A DNA stretch of 45,790 nucleotides, taken from positions 3,590,897-3,636,686 of the forward strand of contig NC_090613.1 in assembly GCF_004359215.1 (NCBI RefSeq), given 5' to 3'. This document shows, piece by piece, positions 1 to 10,545 of this stretch; position 1 is the first letter of the stretch; the number at the start of each line of letters is the position of its first letter. This stretch comes from Bremia lactucae. Lineage: Eukaryota; Oomycota; Peronosporomycetes; Peronosporales; Peronosporaceae. The notes under the pieces are model-generated. The model worked only from the letters and a program-made list of their open reading frames with translations, made no database searches and was not told the DNA's origin. The translations under genes and the position numbers were made by a program.

Positions 1-1815
1 TACTATCAGGTACTCATGAGAGAGTCCGATGTAGCCAAAACGGCAGTAAGCACCCCAAGCGGTATGCTTTGGGAGTGGCTTGTGATGCCCCAAGGTTTGA
101 AAAACGCACCAGCGACATTCAACCGAGTGGTGGCTCACGTGATGCGTCAGCACCGTGCCTACGCGCCTCATTACTTTGACGATGTATTCGTGCATAGTAG
201 GGCCGAGGACGGGCTGAGCGCAATAGAGTCGCACAAGCGTCATTTAGACGCTGTGTTGCAGACTTTAAAGGACGCCCAATTGTACGTCAACTTGCAAAAG
301 TGCGTCATAGGGGTCCCTGAGATACCTGTACTGGGCTGCATCGTTGGTACACATGGTGTACGAGCAGACCCAGACAAGGTAAAATCAGTAAAGGAATGGC
401 CAATCCCACGGCATGTGAAGGATTTGCGCCAATTCCTAGGGCTCGCTAATTACTTGCATAAGTATAGCAAGAATTATGCGGAGCAAACTAAACCATTATC
501 TGATCTCCTTATAAAGGACACAGAATGGGTTTGGTTAAAAGAACAAGAAGATGCGTTCACATCAGTGAAGCAGTCTCTTGTGGAGGCACCGGTCTTGGCA
601 TTGCCAGACGCGGATAAGCCTTTTAGCGTCGTCTGCGATGCAAGTAATTTTGCAATTGGCAGCGCGCTCACGCAGAGGGATGACGAAAGCGTTGACCATG
701 CCATCTCTTATCAGCCCCGGCTTTCATAAGCCGCGGACAGAATTGCCCAATGCATGCTAAAGAGCTACTTTCAATAAAGTATGCTCTTGTCAAGTTTCGT
801 GTGCACTTACTGGGCACCGAACCATTTGTGGTATATACGGATCACGCATCACTGCGTACCGCAACAAACTCACCGGATTTCTCGCCCAGAATGGCTAGAT
901 GGCTTACATTCTTCTTTGAATTTTGTTTTAAAGTTAAATACAAGCCGGGTAAGTCGAATGTCTTGGCTGACGCTTTATCGCGCAGACCAGACTTTGAGGT
1001 AATTCACCAGGAAAGTGTGTCTAGTGCTAAAACACAATTTCAGCTGTCAACGTTGGCAGCCATGAAGGCATCTCACGTGGCGAGCTCATTAGCCTCTGAA
1101 ATAAAAGAGAGCTACAGTCAGGACGACCATTTCGCCTGCTGTTGCATCACTTCGGCGGACGAAAGGTATCCCTTCCGTCGCACCTGAAAGCTAAGCTAAA
1201 TCGCTTTAGCTACAGCGATAGCCTCTTATGTCACCCTGTGATCCCTTGAGAATTTATGTTTTTCATGACACAGATCTCAAGCTGATGATCCTTCACGAGC
1301 TCCATGATGCGCTATCAAGTGTGCATCTGGGCCGTGAAAAGACATTATTACGAGTGTCAGAGGAATTTTGGTGGCCACATCTATATAGAGAGGTGACCAA
1401 CTATATTTTGCTCTTGCGAATAGTGTCAGCGCATTAAGCCTGCACCGTTCAGCAGTGCGCCACTAGAGCCGCTACAAATTCCAACCAACTGTTGGAAGTC
1501 AGTAAGTCTGGACTTAATGTTTGGCATGCCGCTCGATCATAAGGGTCGGACGGGGCTCGTCGTCTTTGTAGATAGACTAAGCAAAGTGGTACATTTCGCA
1601 CCATGTAAGACATCTATCACAGACAAGGCGGCAGCTCTCTTGTTCCTGGATAATTTTATTGACTTCGCGGGATGCCCGACTCCATAGTATCGGACCGAGA
1701 TCCATTTTTTGGTCTCGTTTTCGGCGACATGTGTTCGAGCTGCTAAATAGCAAGCTCCAGATGTCGACCGCAGATCATCCCCAGACCGATAGCCAAACCG
1801 AACGTGCCAATCACT
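1..1815 (+). pseudogene. Ty3/gypsy family B pol fragment (RT, RNase H, integrase), cut by window start
   Basis: Reading frame 1 opens at the first base and runs as reverse transcriptase to about 729. It shows the primer-grip style LVMPQGLKNAPATFNR and the catalytic YFDD box (APHYFDDVFVH). RNase H follows after a frameshift near 729-750 (YTDHASLRT, then DALSRR near 1000). The integrase zinc-binding segment is at 1228-1437 (HELHDALSSVHLGREK), but the CC half is lost. The integrase core is at 1517-1687 (VVFVDRLSK) and, after a further frame break, at about 1735-1810 (ADHPQTDSQTER). Protein similarity to the copies at 11.5-16.6 kb and 41.6-43.2 kb is obvious by eye. Multiple stops and frameshifts make it dead. 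The element's gag and 5' LTR lie outside the window, and its 3' end is replaced by copia sequence at about 1816. Confidence 0.9.
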
Positions 1816-2141
1816 ATGAAGGCAGAGTTTACGTCTGCCTCGCATGTCGAACGTGATCTTCTTGGTTTAAGGAACTGGTGCGCGAGCTTGGTATCAGCGT
1901 GGCACAACCTATGTGTATAATGGTGGAAAATCAAGTCGCGATTAGGCAGCTCAAATCTGAAGACAGTTCTGCAAGCGCAAAACATGTGGATATACGGGTA
2001 AAATCAGTTCGTGATAACGCAATGAAGGGAATCGTCAAGCCGGATAACGTGGACTCTATATTGATGAAGGCTAACCTGTTGACAAAGTCAATCCCAGCGC
2101 CAAGAATGACGGAGTTGCGCGATCTTGTTGGATTGCGCTAA
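1816..2141 (+). pseudogene. Ty1/copia RNase H C-terminal fragment
   Basis: Starting at 1816 the frame encodes a copia-type RNase H tail (AEFTSASHVERDLLGL). After a one-base frame change near 1870 it continues as RELGISVAQPMCIMVENQVA and then KHVDIR, LLTKSIPAP and ELRDLVGL, and stops at 2141. The ordering (AEF-ASH block, DNQ-like block, KHIDVR-like block, LLTK) is the standard end of copia pol. It abuts gypsy integrase with no spacer, so it is a chimera of two decayed elements. Just downstream, AAGGAGGAG at 2180-2188 could be the polypurine tract, followed by a possible 3' LTR whose end I cannot define. Confidence 0.8.
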
Positions 2142-2469
2142 ATTTGTTTTTTGGTCAAATAAAGCTTCGAGTCGACGACCAAGGAGGAGTAATGGTTTCG
2201 AATGGACAAAAATAAAATTTCATCGAAACCGGCGTTGGTCGCCTACTCTCGGATCTGTATATGTTACGATTAGCAAGGCTGTTTGTGATAGCGCAAGACA
2301 CAAAGGTAGGGATTGCTAAATCTATTCACTTCTATTGTTCTCCTTATCTACCTCTTGTGTCTAACACCTTTAGCGATGACTTAGGAATAAATATGAATAT
2401 AATGTAAAGATATTAGCATGTCTAACTCATCTGCGTAATTCTCTGTAAGTAGTTTTGATCACATTGTTG
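2142..2469. other. Non-coding sequence after copia tail, possible decayed copia LTR
   Basis: No credible reading frame. A short inverted pair (GGTTTCGAATGG near 2192 and CATCGAAACC near 2221) follows the purine run at about 2180-2188, as expected at the start of a copia LTR, but no second copy is present in the window to delimit it. Confidence 0.3.
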
Positions 2470-2919
2470 AGTGTTATAATAATGGGGTGGGTTGTCACAT
2501 TAAATTTATTACTTGCAGGTTGTTAATAAATATATTATCGAAAAGTTAGATTATATTTAAGGAATATTACTTTACGTAGTAACATTCGAAAAACTTATTC
2601 ATTGGGAGATATAGACCTTTATATCTACTTGCTCCGCGGTCCAGTCAGCACTAGACGCGCGCAAAGAGAGAGACAGATAAGATTTTAGTATATGTTTTGT
2701 ATTAGTATAGAGTTAAGTTAGTATAAAATAGATTGAAACAGAAGAACTTAATTATATTAGATACAGTTTATGATGAACCCTCTTTAAAGCAAGTGTTTTA
2801 AAGAGAGTCTTCCTTTGCAAATACCAGTGTACGTTAAGTGACGTGTGGCAACACTTGCACTAAAGTAGTGCGAAGTAAACTTGTATTGAAGCAGTACAAG
2901 TCGGCAGTGCCCCGTTACC
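2470..2919 (+). repeat. Solo LTR of gypsy family A
   Basis: This segment is the reverse complement, diverged, of the LTRs at 24345-24785 and 31592-32026. Shared blocks include the ATATCTACTTGCTCCGCGGTC core, the CTCTTTAAAGCAAGTGTTTT block, the AGTACAAGTCGGCAGTG block and the CCCGTTAC end. No gag or pol of family A is attached on either side, so it is a solo LTR, in the orientation of a plus-strand element. I could not see a clean 5-bp target duplication. Confidence 0.75.
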
Positions 2920-4091
2920 GTATTGACGGTATTTAGTGAAAAGTGAATTTTCTAAGCCATTAACACTAAATAAGTAATTTATTGGGCTTAGAAATTGGAC
3001 TTTTAAACGCGATTTTTTTAGTTGGGACCCCATTAAACGTTTCCCATAAAAAGTTAGCACCCTAGCTTTAAAAAACTTGCAAGAAGTTGTCTAAAGCAAG
3101 GATGACACAGATTGTTTCAAGTTATGCTGTGAATTCTCAAGCAGATGCCAGTTATAAAAAAATATACCAGAAACAAGACATGATAAGTAGCCACAAGCGG
3201 CGAGATGGACTTTTACAAAAGTAGAAAAAGTCATAACATTCAAAGTCCCCATTAAACTAATTTCTAACGATTTTACGATGGTTCTATCCTTTTTTTTTGA
3301 CCAATAAGTATCTCTCAACAAGGGAATTGCACATGGTAAGAAAGCTATGAAACGGACAGGCAATTGGCCTGAGGTGAAGTAAAGGCGGACCTTTCTGCCC
3401 AGTGCAGAAGCAGGTAAGAAAGCCTATAATATTCGTTCGTTCGTGCGCTCGTCTCGCGTTTTAAGATCGTCGTGCTCGCGTTCCAATGTACATTTCCAAT
3501 AAATGGGTCTATGACAGCTTCTTAAGCCCGTTGTCTTAAAACGTCTTAAAACCGAGGTAAAAATGTTCTTACAAGCGATAAAGCCTTAAATGCGTCTCGT
3601 GAAAGTCCATTTCTGTGGCAATCGCGCCAGCGTAAAATGGCTCGGTTCTGTCGCCGGTCGTTGCGTCGAAACGTTTTTCTACCAATCACAAAACGTAATC
3701 TACGGAGGGGTCGGGCAGCGCTCAGAACGACGCCACGAAGAGGGAGTCACGGCTGAAGCCAAGCGGAAGGGGCCTCGGTTCAGTTCGGATTAGTGAGCTA
3801 CACGCCATCGGGCACTTGTACAAGCAGCAGGAACCGCAGTTTAAAAGCTCCTCGATCCTTTGTTTTCCGCTCGTCACACGGATATCCTCTGGCGTACTAC
3901 TAAGCAGGGGTACGTTCCAAAAAAAGAAAGGCAATAATAACAAACACTCTTTGACGTGAATTTGTACGACCATGTCGTAGTCTTTTGCCTCGATTTTACC
4001 ATCGTCGTACACTTTTCGTCGTACCAGGTGCCTTTCATAGCAAGCTTGTAATTAAGTAGATGGATTGTACTAACCAACTTGGGTACGCAGG
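2920..4091. other. Intergenic region and probable promoter/5' UTR of the kinase gene
   Basis: Only short unsupported ORFs occur here. A CTAAC-type branch sequence (about 4069) followed by CAG directly before the ATG at 4092 could mark the 3' end of a 5' UTR intron; that is inference only. No RNA gene was recognised. Confidence 0.4.
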
Positions 4092-6773
4092 ATGTCGTTT
4101 CGATTTCCACGATGGGGACGGAAGAAGAACAAGAGCAAAGATGCCGGAGCAGGAGGGAACAAACAGTACCCGAATACCCTTAATAACCCGCGTAACCCAC
4201 CGTCCGCACCGGGTCGTACGTACAGTAATGGTTCGGACTATTCGTCCCAACAGTCCTGGCAGGCTCCCTCAAATGTACCCCCTGCATCGGCATCAGCCGA
4301 GTATCAGTCTACTGACCCCCACACCGCCGCGCCTTTAATCAATAGTACCACGGCGTTACCATTCTCGCATCCTTTGTACGCTATGGACGACGACGGTATG
4401 ATCCACCTTAAAGCCACAGGAAAAGGCCTCGATGACTCGGATTTGGCCGTTCATCAGGACGAAATTATCAATACTGTGGTCAAGTACGTCCACGATTCCA
4501 TGAAGAAAGAACTTGGTTTTCAAGAAGTCTATCTTCCGGCTTCAAGTACGATCGAGACGTCTGTGAAAGCAAATCTCTTTGTTTCGCCCAATTACGCAAG
4601 TTGCAAGAAATTATTAGTCTTTGTGGCCGTGAGTCGTGGATTGTACCCTGGGTTATGGAGTCGGGGGTTAGTGTTACACGCGGGAATTAAAAGTGGCAGT
4701 ATGCTCGAGTATTTCCGAAAAGCCATGAAAGAAGAATATGGTATTATTGTTGCGAATCCCAATAAAAATGTTATTGTCGTACGTGATGGCAAACAACGAG
4801 TCCCGATTCCAGGCTCATCAAGTCCCGAGGAACATATGGATTCCCTCTGGGATACGTACATTACCCGTTCGAGTGCTCGTCGGGTGTATTTCTTGGGGTA
4901 CTCGTACGGTGGTGTCTTGATCAAGTACTTGCTCCAATCTCGTGGAGATCAACTCATGCGTCGAAATGGAGCCATTGCTCTTATTGAATCCAGTCATCGA
5001 ATTGAAGATGGAGATTCGCAATCGGTAAAATCCATCTTGGCCCATCGAACCATGTATTGGGAAAGTAATGATGGATTGTTTCAAACCAAATTAAATGGAG
5101 ATGCTCCCCATCGAACCGGTTGTACATGTTTATCAGCTGGTCGTCCTCCTCGAATGCATGCAAATCATTATTACGTGACAGCATTTTGTATCAATCAAAT
5201 ACAAGACGCCCTCTTTCGTTTCTTGGAGACACGTGATGCGACTACGTATGTCGTCGAAGAAATTCCACGTCTTGACACTTCCGTGGCAATTCCTGGTAGT
5301 ACAACAAATGGTAGTACTTCGACTCTTCCGACAAATATGCCCGTATTTCAACGTCAAGACTCGTCCCGACGGGAGGCTACGAACTCGAAAATGACTTTGA
5401 GTGAAAAACATTGTAATTTATGTTTGTTTCACTTTACGCTCTTTGATCGACGCCATCATTGTCGAATGTGTCATCGGGCTGTCTGTAATGCATGTTCTCG
5501 AGATCGGTTGTTCCTTCCTGGATCGAGTACAGCCCAACGAGTATGTACGGAATGTGCCACGGAAGGACCACGTGTGACGGCGCCCGTGCCGCCTCATTCA
5601 ACGTACCCACGGTTACAACGAACAGCCAGTGATGCCGTCAATATGACGAATAATTCGTCCAATATGTCTCAAGCACGGACGCGTTCGGATACTCAAATGT
5701 CGAATCAAGGACGTTCCGAATCGAATGCCCACTCGAGTCAAAATTCCAAATTAAGTGTGGAAGATTTTGATTTATTAAAAGTGATTGGGAAAGGTGCTTT
5801 TGGTAAAGTAATGCTCGTACGTAAGAAAGTGCCGGATTCGTCGTGTCATGTGAATGCCATTTATGCCATGAAAGTGTTGAAAAAAGCATCCGTGTTTGCT
5901 AAAAATCAAGTCGAACATACGAAATCGGAACGTCGTATTTTACGAGATATTGATCATCCGTTTGTGGTACGATTACGCTATGCGTTTCAAAATGACGATA
6001 AATTGTATTTGGTGATGGATTATTACAATGGCGGGTCGTTGTTTTTTCATTTACGAAAATCTCGGAAATTTTCGGAAAAACGAGCACGTTTTTATGCGGC
6101 GCAATTGCTTTTATCCATGTCGCATTTGCATGAATTAAATATTGCATACCGTGATTTAAAATTGGAAAATATTTTAATGGATGAACACGGATTTATTGCA
6201 CTTACGGATTTTGGATTGTCGAAAGAAAATGTCGATGTACCCGATGGGGCCAAAACTTTTTGTGGCACGGCGGAGTATATTGCACCCGAGTTATTAAAAG
6301 GATTGCCGTATGGAAAAGCAGTGGATTGGTGGGGTTTTGGAACACTTTTGTATGAAATGATGACGGGACAAACTCCTTTTTTTGATCGTAATCGTAAGCG
6401 TATGTTTCATAATATTTTGCATCGGGACGTGGTTTTTACACAAGCGTTTTCCGAAGATGCCAAGGAATTATTGACGGGATTATTGCGTCGAGATCCAGCG
6501 AAACGATTGGGGTCAGGACCGTCGGGGGTGCAAGAAATTATGGATCATCCGTTTTTTGCAAGTATTGATTTTGATAAATTACTCAAACGGGAGATGGAAC
6601 CGCCTTTTAAACCCGTGGTGAATAGTGAAGCCGATACGGGGAATGTTGCGAATATTTTTACACGGGAGATGGCACGGGATTCTCCTGTGACGCAGGAATT
6701 GGGAGCCACGCATCGTGCTCAAGCGCATTTTGATGGATTTACGTACATGCCTGGGAATGAGCATTTGAATTAG
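4092..6773 (+). CDS. Arb2-like hydrolase, FYVE finger and AGC serine/threonine kinase fusion protein
   Basis: 893 residues in one exon. Residues 1-105 are polar and low-complexity. About 110-380 resemble the Arb2/FAM172 domain, an alpha/beta-hydrolase fold, with the nucleophile elbow GYSYGG at 269-274 (candidate Ser271). About 437-492 form a FYVE zinc finger (CNLC, RRHHCRMC, CNAC, CTEC) that should bind PI3P on endosomal membranes, although the N-terminal WxxD motif is missing. From about 558 there is an AGC kinase: GKGAFGKV, catalytic Lys594, YRDLKLEN with Asp688, DFG at 706, activation-loop KTFCGTAEYIAPE with Thr722, and a C-tail with hydrophobic motif FDGFTYM (Thr884). All catalytic kinase motifs are intact, so an active, membrane-targeted kinase is expected. 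The ATG at 4092 opens the frame; the stop at 6771 is clear. The C-tail layout (activation-loop Thr plus hydrophobic motif) implies PDK1/TORC2-like control, by family knowledge. Confidence 0.92.
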   Translation: MSFRFPRWGRKKNKSKDAGAGGNKQYPNTLNNPRNPPSAPGRTYSNGSDYSSQQSWQAPSNVPPASASAEYQSTDPHTAAPLINSTTALPFSHPLYAMDDDGMIHLKATGKGLDDSDLAVHQDEIINTVVKYVHDSMKKELGFQEVYLPASSTIETSVKANLFVSPNYASCKKLLVFVAVSRGLYPGLWSRGLVLHAGIKSGSMLEYFRKAMKEEYGIIVANPNKNVIVVRDGKQRVPIPGSSSPEEHMDSLWDTYITRSSARRVYFLGYSYGGVLIKYLLQSRGDQLMRRNGAIALIESSHRIEDGDSQSVKSILAHRTMYWESNDGLFQTKLNGDAPHRTGCTCLSAGRPPRMHANHYYVTAFCINQIQDALFRFLETRDATTYVVEEIPRLDTSVAIPGSTTNGSTSTLPTNMPVFQRQDSSRREATNSKMTLSEKHCNLCLFHFTLFDRRHHCRMCHRAVCNACSRDRLFLPGSSTAQRVCTECATEGPRVTAPVPPHSTYPRLQRTASDAVNMTNNSSNMSQARTRSDTQMSNQGRSESNAHSSQNSKLSVEDFDLLKVIGKGAFGKVMLVRKKVPDSSCHVNAIYAMKVLKKASVFAKNQVEHTKSERRILRDIDHPFVVRLRYAFQNDDKLYLVMDYYNGGSLFFHLRKSRKFSEKRARFYAAQLLLSMSHLHELNIAYRDLKLENILMDEHGFIALTDFGLSKENVDVPDGAKTFCGTAEYIAPELLKGLPYGKAVDWWGFGTLLYEMMTGQTPFFDRNRKRMFHNILHRDVVFTQAFSEDAKELLTGLLRRDPAKRLGSGPSGVQEIMDHPFFASIDFDKLLKREMEPPFKPVVNSEADTGNVANIFTREMARDSPVTQELGATHRAQAHFDGFTYMPGNEHLN

Positions 6774-9603
6774 AAGGAGAGATTATGCAAAGGGATGATG
6801 GAGACAAGAGGGGTGGCGAAGAGGAAAAAGGAAGATTCGAGAGGGTGGGAATTGGTTGAGGAAGGAGGGAGTGGAGGAGATACGGGAGTTTGGAGGTGAA
6901 AAAGCTCTTTTTCTCGAAAACGATCGACTTTTTTTTTTAGGTTTTAGCGAGTGGTGATAAGGTGAAAAATACGATTTTAAATACGAATATTGGTTTTTTT
7001 TTTCTGACGTGTTGGATGAGGTGATGATTTTTTTTTGTATTGATTGAAAAGCATGCCGTAAATTGGTAAGTACGGTGTACAACGGAAAACTGAAGTTGAT
7101 GGTCTTTATCTTGTTAGGAATATCGAGGTAGGAAACGTTGATGCACAGTTTGTAATATAGACGTTCGTGTGTTTAATATTTCATGGTCTTATTCGTTTTA
7201 TAATATTTACAAATTTAGCGCATATTAAATTACCTTGGGTTTTCGTCGGAAATTCATTTGCCTCAAGTTGAGTTTATTTCTCGACGCTTGCTTCGTGATC
7301 AACTTAACGAAATGAATACCTTGGTATGAATTTGCAGTTTGTTTGCATGTTTAAACGAAAGTAATGGCTAGTCTGTAGTTAGATGCACTTTGACAACTTG
7401 AGAATTAAAAGAGGCACCGCGATTTGAAAGAATGCTGCTTTTTGAGATTACGATTACAATGAAGTACAAAAGAGAAGAAGAAGAAATATATTGTGATTAT
7501 TGTGACGAAATCACACAGCATAAGCGCCGATGCAATACAATCTACACTTGAATTTAAGAGCTAGACGCAATTTGTTTCGAGCATTATCATGCATATTTGC
7601 TATGGCAGATGTTTCTAAAGCTGCTAAAATATTGCTGCAGTATTTTAGTGCAAATTTTTACAGATGTTATAGAAATTCTTATACAGCAAACGTACTTAAT
7701 TAGCTAGAAAGACTAGAAATAACTCATTTTTCTTGTTATTTTTCATCCTGTGTATTCTCTAATGACTCAAACTCAAAAGTTGCGGCTCCCAGCCACGTAG
7801 TATTTATAGGTAGAAGAATGCAGATGTCGCACACTTCTGGTTATTCACAAGTCTATTTCGGCTACTTCTTAAAGGATATACTTTATGCTCGTTTTTATGA
7901 ATTGATTTTTTCTTGCAAGTTATTAAGTGGTTAATATAGTATTTAATTTACCTTACAAGGGACATGTTCATGTACCCATTCATTTTTGTTAAAGCCGGCT
8001 CAATTTCTCTGATATTGGGTGGTGGCGGTTGTAGAGAGTAAATCTTTCAAGAGCGTACTTTAACACGACGAGTTCGTTATTACGTGTCGTATTGATGAAC
8101 ATTTAATGCGAAAAGACTAGCTTGCAAACTGTCTTTATCTACTGATTTGTTTCGAGGATTGCGTTATGTAGATAAGCTTTGAGGTTTCCAAATCGACGAA
8201 AGCACTTTTTTGAAAGCTCAAATCGATGATAACTATTGGAAATGAAGTTTTGATTTGACAGATCTCAACGCTTATCTGCAAAATGCAATTCTAAAACAGC
8301 CAATACGCCAAGACAGTTTTCAAACAATCATGTAAGTTTGCAAGCTTCGTGTAAGGGGGGATCGCCACGAATTGCATCCGACTATCTCACAGCTTCGCTT
8401 CCAGTGCAAATGGAAGCGTCTTTTTTTTTAAGTGCGAACTTAAGTGTTTACGAGGTCAGAAAAGTCTTCCTCAAACGACCACGCAACACTTAGAAAAGGT
8501 ATTAGAGCAGGAACACTCTTGGAACGATCGTTATTTGCCGATTGTAGGGCTTGCTTTTAAATTAAAATATAAAATATTATTTACGTTTCATTGTTTCGGG
8601 ACCGATTGCAGGTTTCAATGCAAGTCCTTCGACAGCCCTCTTCTTAAACCGACGCATCACAGCTCCAGAGAATAAACAAGTAGTTTTTTTTTATTAAAAC
8701 ATTTCTTGATTCTACATCCGTCGCCAATCAGCATTTATGCCGGGTTGCGGCGAACTGAAATCAAGCATAACACCACTCTAGAATATCGCAGAATACTTTA
8801 ATAAATTCGCAACCTGGAGAGGAATGCATCGCATTAATAACAGCAACACTATCATTTAAATTTGAAACTTACGCGAACTTCTTAGCAGCACATATGTAGA
8901 AAGATCTAAGCAACCGAAAGATCTGTACGAAACCCCTTAAAGGGTCAAAATGCAGGTTAAATGTGACAGTCAACATTAATTTTGAGCTTACCAGCAATAT
9001 AAAATTCTAACATGTAAAATACGAAAGTTTTAAAGCTATCCTTCTTTTATTTAAAGCTGAACGCTTTGGAAACAAGCCAAACTGTGTTTGGTTTGGCCGA
9101 TAGACGGAAACAGAGGGCGATACTCGCTTATTAGTTGATAAATAGAAGAAGTCCACGTGGTCGCAACCACAACTTCGCCATAATAAGAATGACGAGCTAT
9201 CTACAATTTTTTTACCGACTTAATTTTGTTTAATTGGGATGGATTTCTCGTTTAGGTATAGTTTAATACCGCATAGCTGGTGAAGTCGCCTCATTCGTGT
9301 TTGTGCTATGTGACTTTTTCACAATCAATAGCGCCTTCTTCTCTGTCTTCGAGCTTTGCGAGTCGGACAATTGGCATCAAGGACTACTCAACATTGATTT
9401 GATCCGGAACAGTACTACATGAACAAGGGACTGAATAGGAGTGCTGCACAAGATGTACGGCATCTAAAGCACCATCAGAATCTGTATCTAGTAACACTTT
9501 TACTTGGATTAACGATGATCATGCAGGTTCGTTACCACAAGACATCCTAGATATATCGGTTCGACTAACGGCATTTTATAATGCCTTCGGATGGTTAATT
9601 AAG
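6774..9603. other. Long gene-poor AT-rich intergenic stretch
   Basis: About 2.8 kb without a convincing gene. 6774-7080 is the 3' flank of the kinase gene with homopurine and poly-T runs. Only short frames occur; one at about 8250-8325 vaguely recalls copia RT but is too weak to call. No tRNA, rRNA or repeat array seen. Confidence 0.5.
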
Positions 9604-10434
9604 TGTAGGCGGGCACGTCGTAATGCGGCCACGCTCTACTTAGACACACACCCTAGCACAGCGAAGAAGCGGTTTAACCAGCTTCTCTTGCGTGCAGTGA
9701 GGTAATTGTGGTGGGCGCGTTAGCGACCTCACCCAACGCACTAAGTATTTTAGTTAAGTGTCGTCGCGTGAGCGGTTATCCGGCTCCTCGTGCGCTCTTA
9801 CCAAGTAAGGTAGTTTTCAAACTGATTTATATTTATTTGCTTTAAATAGAAATACCTGTTTTTACCAATTAAATTGTCATCTCTATAGAGATTTAATTTT
9901 GACGAAGTTCTCTTATTGGAACCCCGCACCCCTCATTACATTATGGGGAATTTCGGCTACAGGGCCTCCTCCCACCCAACTATCACACACCTTCGGTGCG
10001 GGTTGGAAGGGCAGCCATCCATTGGATGGTTGCTCGTCTGCTTTTTAGCCTATCCCCGGCGATGTGTCATCGTACCGCCCTCCGCGGGTATCGATCCACG
10101 TACCTCCCGGTCCCAGTTCCAGTGCTTAACCACTCGGCCACTGAGGTCGGTTGTCATCTCTATAGATAACACTTAGTATGGGTTCCGAGCGTATCTTTCT
10201 GGATACTTCGCGTAACGGATGACGCTGGGCGTCATCCCTCCTAATGTGAATGCACCTAAGTGCATCACATACATAACGGTTGGTCACAAATATGAACCAC
10301 ACCCGAGTGCTGGGACTACTTACTTTACTTTATTTAGTAATTGACCATCCTCTTTAGTACACCAAGTGTATTTAAAGGAGTTTGTGTGACATAAGGGCAA
10401 CTTTAGCCCGTTAATCTTAAAGAACATATTTACA
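9604..10434 (-). repeat. 3' LTR of gypsy family B, interrupted by a SINE
   Basis: Matches 16666-17195 block by block: GGCCACGCTCTACTTAGACA, GTCATCTCTATAGA, CGCGTAACGGATGACGCT, CACACCCGAGTGCTGG and AAGGGCAACTTTAGCC. It begins TGTAGG and ends TTTACA, the TG...CA form of an LTR. Positions 9890-10150 are foreign (SINE) and one copy of the 16-bp duplicated target is extra. No polypurine tract is evident on the pol strand next to its inner edge. Confidence 0.8.
9890..10150 (-). mobile_element. tRNA-derived SINE inserted in the LTR
   Basis: 261 bp flanked by perfect 16-bp direct repeats TTGTCATCTCTATAGA (9874-9889 and 10151-10166). The uninterrupted site is seen in the partner LTR at 16941-16956 with one mismatch. 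Read on the minus strand, the first 70 or so bases look like a tRNA: A-box TGGCCGAGTGG and B-box GGATCGATACC, ready for RNA polymerase III. The body follows and the tail ends AT-rich (CAAAATTAAATC). The long TSD and internal pol III promoter identify a SINE mobilised by a LINE machinery; the A-box plus variable-loop layout resembles Ser/Leu-type tRNA, by inference. Confidence 0.85.
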
Positions 10435-10545
10435 TTTTAAATCCGTCAAAGAGGAGAGAGGAACTGCGAGCAGCTTTACGAGCCGCAAGTTCGCTGGTCC
10501 TCTCAATAACTCTAGCGACCTGTGTTTCCATACACGGCGCCAAAG

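Noticed and set aside
3590..3793. 67-residue plus-strand ORF upstream of the kinase gene
   Set aside because: No motif and no coding-like features; more likely promoter or leader sequence.
8240..8330. Weak copia RT resemblance (DLTDLNAYLQNAILKQPI)
   Set aside because: Stops on both sides and no other copia motif nearby.
9916..10176. 86-residue ORF
   Set aside because: It lies inside the SINE, on the strand opposite to its pol III promoter; not a gene.
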